Below, in pieces: positions 43,950-55,521 of a stretch of DNA of 64,000 nucleotides (positions are counted from its first letter, which is position 1; each line of letters opens with the position of its first letter). The notes beneath the pieces are model-generated. The model was not told the DNA's origin and made no database searches. It saw only the letters and a list, made by a program, of their open reading frames with translations. This stretch comes from Ascaphus truei. Taxonomy: Eukaryota; Chordata; Amphibia; Anura; Ascaphidae. Location of the stretch: assembly GCA_036426205.1 (NCBI GenBank), contig CM071579.1, positions 21,170,603 through 21,234,602 on the forward strand, given 5' to 3'. The translations under genes were made by a program, and so were the position numbers.

Positions 43950-44690
43950 CACACGCCCTCTCTGGGAGATCGGTAGCTACATGGTATGTTGTGGTGCTGG
44001 TTAGCTCACCTGTGGTCTTCCAGGAAGGCTGAGTCTCCGCAGATGGTAGTGGGAGCAACAACAGGACAGGCTTTTGGTTCTCCGGTACAGCGCCTACATC
44101 CTGCAGGGATCTGCCAGAGGCAGGGAGTAGTCCCTACAGGAACCCCTTCCAGTAATTCACACGGAGGCAAGGAGCAGTTCACCATTTATTGGCAGGCCAG
44201 ACCTGATTCCTTCCTTCTCTTGCAAGAGAGCTACTTTATACACCTGGCAGGCATGGAACACTCCCCTCACATTTTGCACGGTCAATTTCCCTGACTAGGC
44301 CCCAAGCGCGTGAGGTCCCTTAGGCTAGTCGCCACTCACTTACGCCCTGATGGGGTAAGGCAGAACACCGCTTCACTCCCAATGTTTAGGGAGCATCTTA
44401 TATACATGGGGAGGGGTCAGTAACCCTGCCCCAAGACTGGACAGGTTCAGATGAGTCACAGGCATCACACCATACTACGTTTGACCCAGTAACACCCCTC
44501 CCCCCCAGGCACGATACTCCCAACTGCCAGTAGGCATTCACCTGGATATTGCAACACATTAACCAGTGTGCTAACAGACTCACATGCTGGCCCATGTGAA
44601 AGAGATTGAACCCTAACACTGCCTGCACTTACCAGGACTTACATGCTATGGCCAGGAAACACATAGCCAGGGGCCAAAGTGTTAATGTTC
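43950..44690 (-). mobile_element. Solo LTR (minus orientation)
   Basis: On the minus strand, a GTATAAAG box (about 44229-44242), then AATAAA (about 44184-44192), then a GC-richer end. The piece 43990-44360 corresponds to the plus-oriented copy at 14226-14642. The distal part matches 31552-31830 ('taaccctgcccc', 'ggcatcacaccatac', 'gccaggggcc'). Exact ends and target duplication are uncertain because of the CA-rich left flank. Confidence 0.55.
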
Positions 44691-45684
44691 TCTAACCCTC
44701 TACAAGAAAACTAAGGATGGGCAGTGGGAGTGATCTAGCTAGTGAAATTCATCAAATTAATTATAATTACAATAAATACACAGTAACGAAGCTTAATGAC
44801 TCCACACTCAATCATGTTACAGGCTAGAATGAATGCCCCTCATATTACTCCCCGGAATAAAGCTCATTTCCAGTCACGCATCGTGTGCTGTGTGGTTGTG
44901 GCCATTAGCGTTGATTTAGCAGTTCTCAAACATTTCGGTATACTCGCTCTCGTTTCCTTTCTTCCTAGAGGACGTAGGTGTGCAGGCAGAAATGAGGAGG
45001 AATCTGTTTAATCGCCACTGATGGTCAAATTCCAGAGATAATTATGTCTAATGGTGCTGTGAGATCCGTAAAGACGATTCCAGCCTTTCATTAAAAATAA
45101 CACATTTACTGTACCTATTCTGGATAATTTGGACAAATACATGTCCCTTAGTTATTTTATTTAATGTAGCGGGAGGAAGGTTGCAAAAAAGACACATATA
45201 TTACCCTGCTCTGTACTTTATGCTTCTGTAATCTCTAGATTGACTGATCTAGGCTCCTTGTGTAATATGATTGTATATATGAACCATGTTTCTTTCCTTT
45301 TATATTCCTTCCTGTTTTTTTTTTTTACTTAAACGGGAATCAATACGATAGTATAATATGTATGTGTTTCATACGATCAATACGATGGTTTTTCAGGTAT
45401 GTGTTCCAATTAAAACCTGGCATACCTTTGAGGATGACCTTGGAACACCCTTGCTTACAGAACACAATTAGTACAATGTTGCAAGGATGTAGGTTATACG
45501 TGTCACTACAAACACATATACTGGGTCTTGTTGGGGCACGAGACAGTAGTTTGACAGGGGCCCCAGCTCCTAAAGCTTTACGGATTTTTTGTAGCATTAT
45601 ATTTTTAAGCTTATGTAGGGGGCTTAGCATAGAGAGAAAAGCTGCTCCTGGCTTTGACTGTGGACAAGAGTGTCCAATGGGTAC
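44691..45684. other. Unassigned AT-rich sequence
   Basis: No gene or repeat family recognised. The opposing frames at 45340-45630 (minus) and 45362-45715 (plus) shadow each other. Confidence 0.35.
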
Positions 45685-45965
45685 ATGGAGACTTCAATTG
45701 GGAGGCCCTTTGTAGACTAAATTCTTTCAAGACTTCAGTGGTCTCCAATTTTAATCTCGTTTATAACTGTTACATACGCCCATAATTGTACATTATCCCT
45801 AACGGTCCACGAAATGTCTGTAAATATAACGTATAACCTCTGTTCATTTAATGTAACCATGTGTTGTCACCATAACTCTGTGCCCAGGGCATACTTGGAA
45901 ACGAGAGGTAACTCTCACTGTATTACTTCCGGGTAACGCATTTGTATAAATAAAATACATAAATA
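45685..45965 (+). mobile_element. CR1/L2-like LINE 3' end, fragment
   Basis: 'taactgttacatacgccc', 'taactctgtgcccagggcat', 'gaaacgagaggtaactctca' and 'ttacttccgggtaacgc' align with 50380-50580. Only the 3' end is present. Confidence 0.7.
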
Positions 45966-46017
45966 TTGGTAGAACTGCCTCTGCACCTAGCAATCTAACG
46001 GATGCTATACATTAGAG

Positions 46018-46201
46018 CAGGGGTAGCCAACTCCGCTCCTCAACAGCTACCAACGGGTCAGCTTTTCAGGACATCCCTGCTTCAGCACAGGGGGTGCAGT
46101 CTTCGACTGAGCCACTGATTTAGCCACCTGTGCTGAAGCAGGGACATCCTGAAAAGCTCACCTGTTTGGTAGCTCTTGAGGACTGGAGTTGGTTATTCCT
46201 G
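46018..46201. mobile_element. hAT-type foldback MITE, copy B
   Basis: CAGGGGTAGCCAACTCC begins the left arm, and the right arm ends 'ggagttggttattcctg'. The interior palindrome carries 'cctgcttcagcacag' and its complement. Flanks are CATTAGAG (46010-46017) and CTTTAGAG (46202-46209), 7 of 8 matching, a hAT-size duplication. Confidence 0.85.
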
Positions 46202-46974
46202 CTTTAGAGTGCATTACATATACCGATTATGACACAGTCACTGCGAAGGCTAACGCTACTCCAGTCTGCAACAACTCCGTCCAGCACCAAAAGCAAGGAC
46301 AGCGAGATGTGAACATGAATTCAGTTGGGTAAAAAAAAAATAACATTTTCTCAAATTAAATGGACTCATTTCCACAGCTTAGTTTATCTTCCACCACCCC
46401 CCCCCCCCCCCCTCCTCCTCCCCACTCCCCCCTCGGTGCTTGTGAAGAGATAAAATTCCTCTCCAGGGATATGTACTGAAAATCCAACAAGCTGGTTCTC
46501 AAGGAGCAGCTAAAACAGCACATTTTTATTCTGAGAAGGAAGGGCCATTATGAATAATTCACGGCGAAGAAATTAGATGAATAATTTTTCCACTTGTTAA
46601 TGTCTTTGTGGTTTCAGATACACAATGTACCTTACTGTTTCATGTGTCTTTCTCTTCGACATGAGATATATTTGCCCAGAGAAGAAACCTTTTCTGAGAA
46701 GAACATTAAATAATTAAGCGGCTGGAAAAGTTCTCTCTGCACGTGCTATCATCAGGAAACATCTGTGACGAGCAAAGGGTGGGAGCGCCAGCCATTGGTA
46801 TTTTGATAATGAAATTGGAGAAGCCATAAGGAAATGTCCCAAATGAGATATATAGACCTCTGCTTACCCAGCTCAAAAGGAGGCCACATCGAAGTGATTT
46901 ACTGTAGTGTCGACCATCATTCTAAAACAAACCTGGGGCAATCTCCAAAAAGACCCAGGTACATGCTGGGTACA
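46202..46974. other. Unassigned, candidate conserved non-coding DNA
   Basis: A C-run of about 18 lies at 46398-46412. From 46430 to 46760 the sequence is complex with homeodomain-like TAATT cores ('aacattaaataattaagcgg' near 46705) and no repeat match in this window. Confidence 0.35.
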
Positions 46975-47135
46975 TGCTGCAACATTTCACACATTTCTGC
47001 AGACAGACTAATGGCCCATCGAATTAACAGCGGGGGTCCCTGGCAGTACCATTCAAACTGAATGGGACTGCTAGGAACCCCTGCTGTGTTAACCCGATGG
47101 GCCATTAGCCTCTGCAGAAATGTCACTGAAATGTA
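46975..47135. mobile_element. Foldback element, copy 2
   Basis: The left arm 47010-47030 (AATGGCCCATCGAATTAACAG) pairs with the right arm 47084-47107, and the flanking 'tttctgcaga' and 'tctgcagaaa' extend the palindrome. It shares the core with 2121-2398. Confidence 0.7.
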
Positions 47136-48159
47136 CCCAGCATGTAAACTGGCTAGTTTTAGGCAAGTTTAAGGCAAGCTTTAGAATACTCATTGGCTCG
47201 TCTGTATATAGTGGTGATCTGTGTCTCTATTTACTTTCTCAGGGTGCTGGCACCCGGCCTGGCTGGGCGTGTATGCTAAGTGAGGTAATGAAGGGTGCCA
47301 GGACCTTTACTGGTACAAACAAGAACTTTATTGTTCCATTGTTTAAGTTTCACATATAGAGACATCTTCTCTGTAGGGAATAATGAGTGGCAAATAATAC
47401 AGATGCATTAGTTATTCTTCCCTGGTAGGTCTCACCAATATCCTAGGAGGTTCTGGACTTGGTATCCTTAATACTGTGTCTGTATGGAATTTGCTGTCGC
47501 TGCATTTGGATTTGCCACCTTCCCCCCAGGACCCGTGGTAGAAATACTTCTAACATTAGGGATACATATCCCATCACCCTGAGGAGTACCCGCCTTATCC
47601 CAAGACATCGGAAGGGGCTCGCAGTTAGAACTGGTCAGTATAGGCCAATCCTGCAGTGCTCTGGAACCCTTTATTTAAAAGGATTCCCCACAGGAGTACC
47701 ATGCATTCTCTTCTTTCAGGGCAGATTTCTAACCTCTGACCCTTACTATGGGCTATAACTAGAAGGGACATGCCACCCAACTATAAAATAATATAGGTGA
47801 CCAGACATCCTTAAATATACAGCTCTATACATAAACCTGACTTACACTACATACATTGAGGTCCCCTCCTCTGTGACTCCTCCTGGGACCTGAATCTAGA
47901 ATCATTTAGCTTCACTATAAATACCTACTAGTGACATCACTGGTCGCCATGCCTACAGGGGGAGTGGTTTGCATATTATCCAGGCATCCTATAGCATGTG
48001 ACAGGCCAGACACCTTCTAGAAGGTGGGTGTGGCTATCTTTCTGCCTAGTAACCCTGTAAAATGTGATGGGAGAGGAGTTACACTTTTTAAGCACATAGT
48101 GTTAACCCTTTAAGGCCCTTAACCCTTTAAGTGAAAATAGTAATCCCAAAGGGGGATAC

Positions 48160-48160
<1 letters not shown>
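47136..48160. other. Unassigned, possible LTR-like repeat at 47222-47760
   Basis: 'gcacccggcctggctggg' and 'aagaactttattgttcc' (AATAAAG on the minus strand) recall the LTR repeats at 31152 and 61250, but no clear ends are visible. The remainder is unassigned. Confidence 0.3.

Positions 48161-48204
<44 letters not shown>
48161..48204 (+). repeat. (GATA)n microsatellite
   Basis: About 11 uninterrupted GATA units. Confidence 0.95.
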
Positions 48205-48205
<1 letters not shown>

Positions 48206-48809
48206 TCCCACAGAAAGTAATGTGATTTTTCTTTTTTACTACAATTTACTAAGCCCCGAGACGTAAACAAAATGCCAAAGGGCCCATTGTTTTTATCTCA
48301 TGTAACACATAATAACTACATAATAATCTCATGTAATGCAGTAACCCCCGGCTTCATCACGGACACATGGATAGGACAGTTATCCAAACACATGATATAC
48401 ATATTGAAGAGTTTGGCCATTTGGGCTAAAATGCTAAGGTGAAATAGTTAATTTCGCTTTCTGTGGATCCACGGCAGAAAGCTAGAACATTATTGTCTTT
48501 TATACATGATTTAAGCTATTTTTATTAGAAGTAGTATGATATGCATTGTTCATTTTGCTCAGGCAGGACCAATAGATAATGAAATACTTGTCTCTAAGCT
48601 TTTTTCAGAGTACACAATAAGCTTATTACGCCCTCACTCCATTCCTAAAAGACTTTGTTTGTCATTCTTTGTGCTGTTAAGTGTAATTAAAAAGAAATTG
48701 ATTACTCAAATAATTACATTTCCAACAGGTTGTCTAGTAAATCCAGGCAGTGGGATCAACCATTGAAAAATCACCTCCAATTTCCATATTCAATACTGAG
48801 ATGAGGAAG
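48205..48809. other. Unassigned, candidate conserved non-coding DNA
   Basis: At 48480-48760 the sequence is AT-rich and complex with ATTA/TAAT cores ('gtgtaattaaaaagaaattg', 'aaataattacatttcc'). No repeat match was seen. Confidence 0.35.
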
Positions 48810-48817
48810 CTGTAGAG

Positions 48818-49084
48818 CAGGGGTGGGCAACTCCACCAACAGGCCAGGCTGTAAGGATGTCCCTGCTTCAGCACCGCTGGCTCGATCAGTCCAAGCTTCA
48901 GGACACAGGTAGCTCAATCAGTTCCAGTTTCAGCACATGTGGTCTCATCAGTCCCTGCTTCAGCACAGGTGGCTCAATCACTGGCTCAGTCTTCGACTGA
49001 GCCGTGATTGAGCCACCTGTGCTGAAGCAGGATATCCTTTAAACCTGACCTGAGACCCTTGAGAACTAGAGCTGGCCACTATTG
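48818..49084. mobile_element. hAT-type foldback MITE, copy C, internally expanded
   Basis: It starts CAGGGGTGGGCAACTCC. The interior has four tandem variants of 'cttcagcacaggtggctca' (about 48865-48978) before the complementary arm. The right end is decayed ('ggccactattg'), and no matching octamer follows. Confidence 0.75.
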
Positions 49085-49328
49085 AGACCCGATCCCAATC
49101 CATGGATAGATGTGTGTGCATTTTCTCTCCAAGTTTGCAAATTAAGCAAACTGTACAATTTTGGGGGTGCAATCTCCCCCTTCCCCCTCTCCCCCACCCC
49201 CTCCCCCACCCCAAATCATCTCAAAAAATGGTTATGCTAAGCATTAAAGGTTACGTGACCCATTATATACTGCCATGTCCTGGAACAAGAGGGCACATTC
49301 TTTCTGCTCTCAGCCTGCCAGCACTCCT
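49085..49328. other. Unassigned, includes a pyrimidine-rich tract
   Basis: A C/T-rich stretch lies at 49171-49212. No gene. Confidence 0.4.
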
Positions 49329-49656
49329 CGGTCTACGGCCCGGGCCATGGTGCCCGCGCTGAGGCGTGCGGAGGCTGTGGGAAAGCGGGTGCTTTCCCTG
49401 GCCATGGTGGACGGGCCGGGGGTGAGGTCGTTCCTAGGGGTGTCACGGAGCTGGTTTGCCCTCATTGGGCGAACCGCTCGCGTGACCTGCTTGCCACGCC
49501 AAGAAATCAGTTTCAACTGATTTCTTGCGCAACGCCTCCTGTCTCCGCCCGCGTGCACCCGCACGGTCTATGGGCGTGATCACTGCCTTAAGGCAATCTG
49601 ATCGCGCCCCGTGCGGTCACCTCCACGCGGTCTCCCACACCATGGACACAGCCTAA
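49329..49656 (-). mobile_element. GC-rich foldback element, copy 1
   Basis: The outer arms share CCATGGT cores, and the centre is a perfect hairpin AAGAAATCAGTT-TC-AACTGATTTCTT (49501-49526). It shares 'gagctggtttgccctcattg' and 'ctgccttaaggca' with the copy at 51310-51655 in the opposite orientation. Open frames across it are not coding. Confidence 0.75.
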
Positions 49657-50029
49657 GTTGCAACATTGTTGCATCCCTTGTGGCTTCCTAGCCAGTTGCC
49701 TTGGCAACGCCCCTCTTTTCCCAGTAACATGGTTTGCCCATGCTCCCCTGCTATAAAAGGTATAGTCCTGATTGTATTTCCTGTTTGTACAGACACGCAT
49801 GCTTCCTTTTGGATTCAGCAACGCTGTGAGTAATATCTCTTTTACTGTCATTCCAGAACACAGCAATACTTTTCCACCTCCCTCTCACAAGTGCCACCCC
49901 CCAGTTATTCTATGTTCCTGTATACCCCTTCCAATAAAGTTGCAGAAATTAGAAGGACTCTGCATTTAAAGGGGACGAGTTAAACTGCCGGATCCTACTC
50001 AGAACATGCCATGTGCTACCATTTGTTCT
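49657..50029. other. Unassigned sequence
   Basis: No gene or repeat recognised. 'ctgctataaaagg' near 49750 and 'ccaataaag' near 49930 are promoter- and polyA-like motifs that could belong to another LTR, but no ends are seen. Confidence 0.3.
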
Positions 50030-50585
50030 ACAATCTGGTGAAAAGTGGCACAATTCTGGTGAAAATGCGGCTGAAATTGGTCCAACAAACACAAATCCCA
50101 CTGGTGAGCACATTCACACGTCTCAGACACGTCTGCAACTCTGCCTTTCCCCAATATCTATCTGAACGAGCTCTTCACCCCTACCACACGCAGCACTTAT
50201 CATCTGAGATCAGACTCCAAAAGACTGTTCATGGTCCCAAGGTTCAGCAAAGTATCCGGCCGCTCCTCCTTCTCTCACCGCACACCCCAAAACTGGAACA
50301 GTCTACCGGAGACTCTCACATCCACCACCAGTCTAAGTTCGTTCAAAACAAAAGCTGTCTCACACTTTAATCTGGTCTGTAACTGTTACATACGCCTATA
50401 ATATATATCATCTCTTACTGTGCATGCAATGTCTTGTATATAATGTCTAACCTTCTTCACTTATGTAACTGTATTTGTAACCATGTATTATTTGTCATCT
50501 TAACTCTGTGCCCAGGACATACGTGAAAACGAGAGGTAACTCTCAATGCATTACTTCCTGGTAACGCATGTTATGCATAAATAAA
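50030..50585 (+). pseudogene. CR1/L2-like LINE, C-terminal reverse-transcriptase end and 3' UTR
   Basis: Translation in shifting frames gives the C-terminal LINE landmark 'NWNSLPETLTSTTSLSSFKTK' preceded by 'SFSHRTPQ'. In CR1/L2-clade ORF2 the corresponding tail reads as W-N-x-L-P, followed by S-L-x-x-F-K. The 3' UTR (50380-50580) matches 45760-45950. The LINE is truncated well inside ORF2, frameshifted and inactive. It would have encoded the end of the enzyme that copies LINE RNA into DNA. Confidence 0.7.
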
Positions 50586-51309
50586 CAAATATCTCTTAGC
50601 ATACAAGTCTTCCCTGCAGCCAGGGATTCTGGGTAATTACATGCAGATGAGCGCTCGGTGCAACCTTTTGCTTCTTGTCCTTGGGTGAAATTCTGAGCGC
50701 GGTGAACGTTCGTGAGAACAGAATAATGAAAGAGAAATGGTTTAATTGGAAGATAACCGCGCATCTCTAGTCATGATGGAGCCAGTGATGCTGGGATTGA
50801 GTGAGACGCTTAAAACAATCCCGGACCTGATAATGATATTTCTGGGAAGAAATTGTATTAGAAGGATGGTTTATAGATTCTTCTGAAAAAACATGAGAAA
50901 AAAATATCCTTAAATTAGTACTGTATTTTAATATTAAAGTGGAGAACAAAATCTATTTTTCTAATACAATCATTTCTTACATCTCCCGTGTCGTCATTTC
51001 TAATACGCAACGTTGTGGAGGAAAATGGATTAATTGGAAAAGGTTACACATGGTATGTCGTTCCATTAAACTTTTCCTCATTTCTGCAGGGATAACAATG
51101 TTTATTGCTCTGCTGATTATTTGAGTTCAGCAAAGATCTGTGTTATTATTTTTTCGCCAAGACATAATTAAGAAACAATCGTTGTTTCGAAGCTCTCTTA
51201 CCCGGATGGCTTCTGTAGCCATGAAGGTTAAAGGAACAAGAGGGAAGAGAAATAGAACCTTTTCCTGACGTGTTTCGGGGCGGTGCGGATATGTCTGTGG
51301 TTGCTACGA
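50586..51309. other. Unassigned sequence
   Basis: Mostly low-copy. 'cctgacgtgtttcggggcgg' near 51265 is the inverse of a 'CCGAAACACGTCAGG' motif, which recalls the GAAACG-type short repeats at 4261 and 13621. Confidence 0.35.
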
Positions 51310-51655
51310 AGGACCTAAGGCTGGGGCCATGGTACCGCAGACTGTGCGGACGCGTCCACACGCTGAGCGAGCAGACTGCCTTAAGGCAGTGTTCGCGTCC
51401 ATGCGGCGTGCGCACGGAAGCGGGAGGGGGCGCGCGTTGGCGCAAGAAATCAGTTCAAACTGATTTCTTGGCGCGACAGGCCGGTCACGTGAGCGGTTTG
51501 CCCAATGAGGGCGAACCAGCTCCGTGACGTCACTGACACGCCCCTAGACATGGATGACGCGCATACCATTGCCGAAAAACGCGCCCGCTTCAATCAGGTG
51601 ATGTCACGGCCGCGCACGCCACCGCACGGGCAAAGGTACCATGAACCTGGCCTAA
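51310..51655 (+). mobile_element. GC-rich foldback element, copy 2
   Basis: The ends 'aggctggggccatggtaccg' and 'ggtaccatgaacctggcct' are inverted repeats. The centre is the perfect hairpin AAGAAATCAGTT-CA-AACTGATTTCTT (51444-51469). It is a second, inverted-orientation copy of the family at 49329-49656. Confidence 0.8.
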
Positions 51656-51678
51656 CTTAAAATGCTCATCCACTAGAG

Positions 51679-51861
51679 CAATGGAGGCCAACACTAGTCC
51701 TCAGGGGCCAACAACAAGTCAGGTTTTAAGGATATCCCTGCTTCAGCACAGGTGGTGCAGTTATTGAGTGAGCCACTGATTGAGCCACCTGTGCTGAAGC
51801 AGGGATAGCTTTAAAACCTGACCTGTTGGGGGGTCTTGGGGACTGGAGTTGGCCGCCCCTG
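51679..51861. mobile_element. hAT-type foldback MITE, copy D
   Basis: The left end is CAATGGAGGCCAACAC (decayed), and the right end is 'ggagttggccgcccctg'. Flanking octamers are CACTAGAG (51671-51678) and CCCTAGAG (51862-51869), 7 of 8 matching. The interior palindrome is as in copies A-C. Confidence 0.85.
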
Positions 51862-51946
51862 CCCTAGAGATTCGCAGAGTAATGTTACAGCGGCGCACAG
51901 GTAATGATTGCGGCAAAATATTAGAATATAACTTATCATACCAATT

Positions 51947-53530
51947 GTGTGTATTGGGGAATCGGGGGAGGTTATTGTGTGTATTAGGGAGAGGGGGGAG
52001 GTTATTGTGTGTATTAGGGAGAGGGGGGGAGGTTATTGTGTGTACTGGGTCAATGTGGGAGGTTATTGTGTGTATTGGGGAGAGGGGGGAGGTTATTGTG
52101 TGTATTAGGGAGAGGGGGGGAGGTTATTGTGTTTACTGGGTCAATGTGGGAGGTTATTGTGTGTATTAGGGAGAGGGGGTGAGGTTATTGTGTGTACTGG
52201 GTCAGTGTGGGAGGTTATTGTGTGTATTGGGGAGAGGGGGGGAGGTTATTGTGTGTACTGGGTCAGTGTGGGAGGTTATTGTGTGTATTGGGGAGAGGTG
52301 GGGAGGTTATTGTGTGTATTGGGGAGGGCGAGGGGAGGTTATTGTGTGTACTGGGTCAGTGTGGGAGGTTATTGTGTGTATTAGGGAAAAGGGGGAGGTT
52401 ATTGTGTGTATTGGGGAGAGGGGGGAGGTTATTGTGTGTATTGGGGAGAGGGGGGAGGTTATTGGGTGTATTGGGGAGAGGGGGGAGGTTATTGTGTGTA
52501 TTGGGGAGAAGGGGGAGGTTATTGTGTGTATTGGGGAGAGGGGGGAGGTTATTGTGTGTATTGGGGAAGGGGGGAGGTTATTGTGTGTATTGGGGAAGGT
52601 CGGGGGTTATTGTGTGTATTGGGTCAGTGGGGGAGGTTATTGTGTTTATTGGGGAAGGTCGGAGGTTATTGTGTGTATTGGGGAAGGGGGGAGGTTATTG
52701 TGTGTATTGGGGAAGGGAGGGAGGTTATTGTGTGTATTGTGTCAGTGGGGGAGGTTATTGTGTTTATTGGGGAAGGGCGGAGGTTATTGTGTGTATTGGG
52801 GAAGGGGGAGGGTATTGTGTGTATTGGGGAAGGGCGGAGGTTATTGTTTGTATTGGGGAGAGGGGGGGAGGTTATTGTGTGTATTGGGGGGAGGCTACTG
52901 TGTATATTGGGTCAGTGGGGGGGGGGGGTTATTGTGTGTATTGGGGAAGGGTGGAGGTTATTGTGTGTATTGGGTCAGTGGGGGAGGTTATTGTGTGTAT
53001 TGGGGAAGGGCGGACGTTATTGTGTGTATTGGGGAAAGGGGGGAGGTTATTGTGTGTATTGGGGAAGGGAGGGAGGTTATTTTGTGTATTGGGTCAGTGG
53101 GGGTGGGTTATTGTGTGTATTGGGGAAGGGGGGAGGTTATTGTGTGTATTTGGGACGGGGGGAGGCTATTGTGTGTATTGGGGATGGGGGAGGCTATTGT
53201 GTGTATTAGGGAAGGGGAAGGGTTATTGTGTGTATTGGGGAAGGGGGTGGTTATTGTTTGTATTGGGAAAGGGGGGTTATTGTGTGTGTTGAGGAACAGG
53301 GGGGTTATTGTGTGTATTGTAAAATGGGGGGTTATTGTGTATATTGGGGAACAGGGGTTATTGTGTGTATCAAGGAACAGGTGGGTTATTATGTGTATTG
53401 GAGAAGGGGGGGTTATTGTGTGTATTGGGGAAGGGGGCGGTTAGTATTAGGGAAGGGTGGCAGTTATTGTGTGTATTGGGGAAGGGGGGTATTTATTTTG
53501 TGTATTGGGGGTTATTAAGTGTGGGGAGGT
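51947..53530 (+). repeat. G-rich 30-bp minisatellite, about 50 copies
   Basis: The core unit is GGTTATTGTGTGTATTGGGG followed by 8-12 A/G bases (GAGAGGGGGGA). Lengths are 29-31 bp early (exactly 30 bp at 52391-52560) and shorter and more degenerate after 53200. A variant unit with TGGGTCAGTG alternates in places, giving ~60-bp dimers at 52050-52390. The plus strand contains almost no C. Frames of 421, 366 and 267 codons (VIVCIGERGE, LLCVLGRGGR, YCVYWGEGGG) are repeat translations. Confidence 0.95.
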
Positions 53531-53940
53531 TAGGTTGAATGTAATGGGGAGAAAGAGGGTATAAGGAAGGGTGGAGGCATAAGGGTGGGGAGATGGGAGC
53601 GTAAGGAAAGGGGAGGTGGGGGCGTAATGGAGAGAGCGGTAGGGGCGTGAGGGAGAGGTGGGGGCATAAGGGAGGTAGGGAAGTGCTGGCATAAGGGAGA
53701 CAGAAAGAGAGGTGGGGGTGTAAGGAAGGGAGGGAGAGCGGGAGAGAGTTGATGTTATAAGGAGGGGAGGGAGAGAGATAAGTGGGGGTGGAAGAGAGAG
53801 AGAGGTGGAGGTGTAAGGGAGGGAGAGAGGTGGGGAGAGAAATACATGGGGCGAGATGGTGGTGTAAGAGAGGGGAGAGGTGGGTGTCTGAGAAGGAGGG
53901 GGGAAAGATGGGGTTGAGAGAGAGGTGGGTCTCGCAAGGC
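53531..53940 (+). repeat. Degenerate purine-rich tandem repeat
   Basis: Imperfect 'gaggtgggggcgtaagggaga' units of 20-40 bp continue the G-rich strand bias. The 226-codon minus frame (53447-54127) is a Pro/Ser/Thr translation of this tract. Confidence 0.85.
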
Positions 53941-55422
53941 TGCCGACACTGAAGGGGGAGGAGTCATTGGCAACCCTAGTCTTAGGTCCCAGGAAAGCTG
54001 TCTGCATTCCTGACAATGGACAGCTATGGGACGGGATATGTTTCACATTGACTCCATTTGGCTGCAGAATCTGTTTTACCCTGCTATGTTTATACTGCAA
54101 ATAGTATCTTCCCAACAAGGAGCCCAAACTCTCTTCCCAGTGTAGACGTCCACTCTGTTTAAGGGGCCAGGAAACATTTGCCGATCAAACCAACAACTGC
54201 AAAAGTGTTCACAAAAATATCCCATTGGTCCCAAATAAATGGTGATGGCATACAGTAGGGTGAATTACATCTCCCATATGTCAAACACTAATTTCAGACG
54301 TGTGCTAGGTAACGTCTTCTGTGGGTTTCTCCTGTAACCGTTGTGCTGCTCTGGAGTATCTGTAATGCAAACGTCAAAGCAACTAAGTGATTAAAAGCTC
54401 CAATTCCAGCTTGGCATATTGCACATCAATACTCACTTTGTGGAACCCCCAGGATTGGAATTCCCATCATCCGTGTTCCAGGGCTTACAAATGTATAACT
54501 GGCTGCTGTAACGAGAAGGACAAGTGTCTCTGGTTGCTGGGGAGTTTGCCAAAAGTATTTCACTTAGAGAGCAACATTGCAGAGCTAAAGCCATAGACCG
54601 TTCTATCACTCGGCATAGATCATTACTTACTAGAATGATTCAGTTCAGCACTGCAAAGTTTAATTGGTGCTAAAATTAACTTGAGGGAAGCTGGCTCCCT
54701 TTCACAGAGAGGCTGTTTGCAAAAACACATTCTGGTGTTATGGGTGAAAAATTTAACAACGAGAGAAGTCATTGCTAAATAAATAGAATTATGAGTTGGA
54801 CACTGTCCACAAGATTTATTTACGCGATACGTGTCTTCTCTCCTTAACTGATGGAGTACAGTCTGAGAAAGAGTAGCTTTATTGCAGAGTTGTTACACAG
54901 AAGGAATGTTTCTATGGTGGACGAGACTGACCACTAATACTGTGTGTCAATGAATGAAAGCAGTGGAAGGATTAATCAAAGCACGCCCAATAATAAAGTG
55001 TTGGTTGGAGGTACTGCTGCTACTGTATCAAAATCCAGTTCGGCTTTGGGGGAACAGGGGAGCAAAATGGCATGTGCAATCTGTGATAAAAAATTCTGAT
55101 TTACATTTTTGATACAAATAAATATGTTCTGATCCCGATGCAAACTGTCTCTCCAAACGGTATCATTTGGGTTTGTCGCGAGAACCCAAAGTATTTTTAA
55201 GTCCCCTAAAGCCTTGAAGGTGCTTTATAAGCATGTTCTAATGGGTTAGAATACATTGCAATGTAAGCAGAAAGCATCTATTATTAATTCATTAGGGCTC
55301 CCGGGTGAATCCTTAGCTGATCTCTGTTGTGAAATACCATAACAATAGCACATCAATGATCAAATATTCTATTCTTTAATACATATGGGTATGTTCACTA
55401 AAGTGGATAGACTTGGGCTCAT
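53941..55422. other. Unassigned, mostly low-copy DNA
   Basis: No gene or repeat recognised. Confidence 0.4.
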
Positions 55423-55521
55423 ATTTACTAAGCCGTGCTTACCTTCAGGGAAACACATTCAGGTGAATATACCAAAAGGTGTCTTCAGGCGCTGGAAGTC
55501 TTATGGAGAAGCATGGCTTAG
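55423..55521. repeat. Small foldback repeat, 'tttactaagc' family
   Basis: TTTACTAAGCCGTGCTT at 55424 pairs with AAGCATGGCTTAGTAAG at about 55505-55521. It is related to 9940-10092. Confidence 0.6.

Noticed and set aside
52179..53518. Cysteine/tyrosine/tryptophan-rich frames of 421, 366 and 267 codons
   Set aside because: They are translations of the 30-bp G-rich minisatellite, overlapping in all three frames.
53447..54127. 226-codon Ser/Thr/Pro-rich minus-strand ORF resembling a mucin
   Set aside because: It is a translation of the complementary strand of the purine-rich repeat, without a signal peptide.
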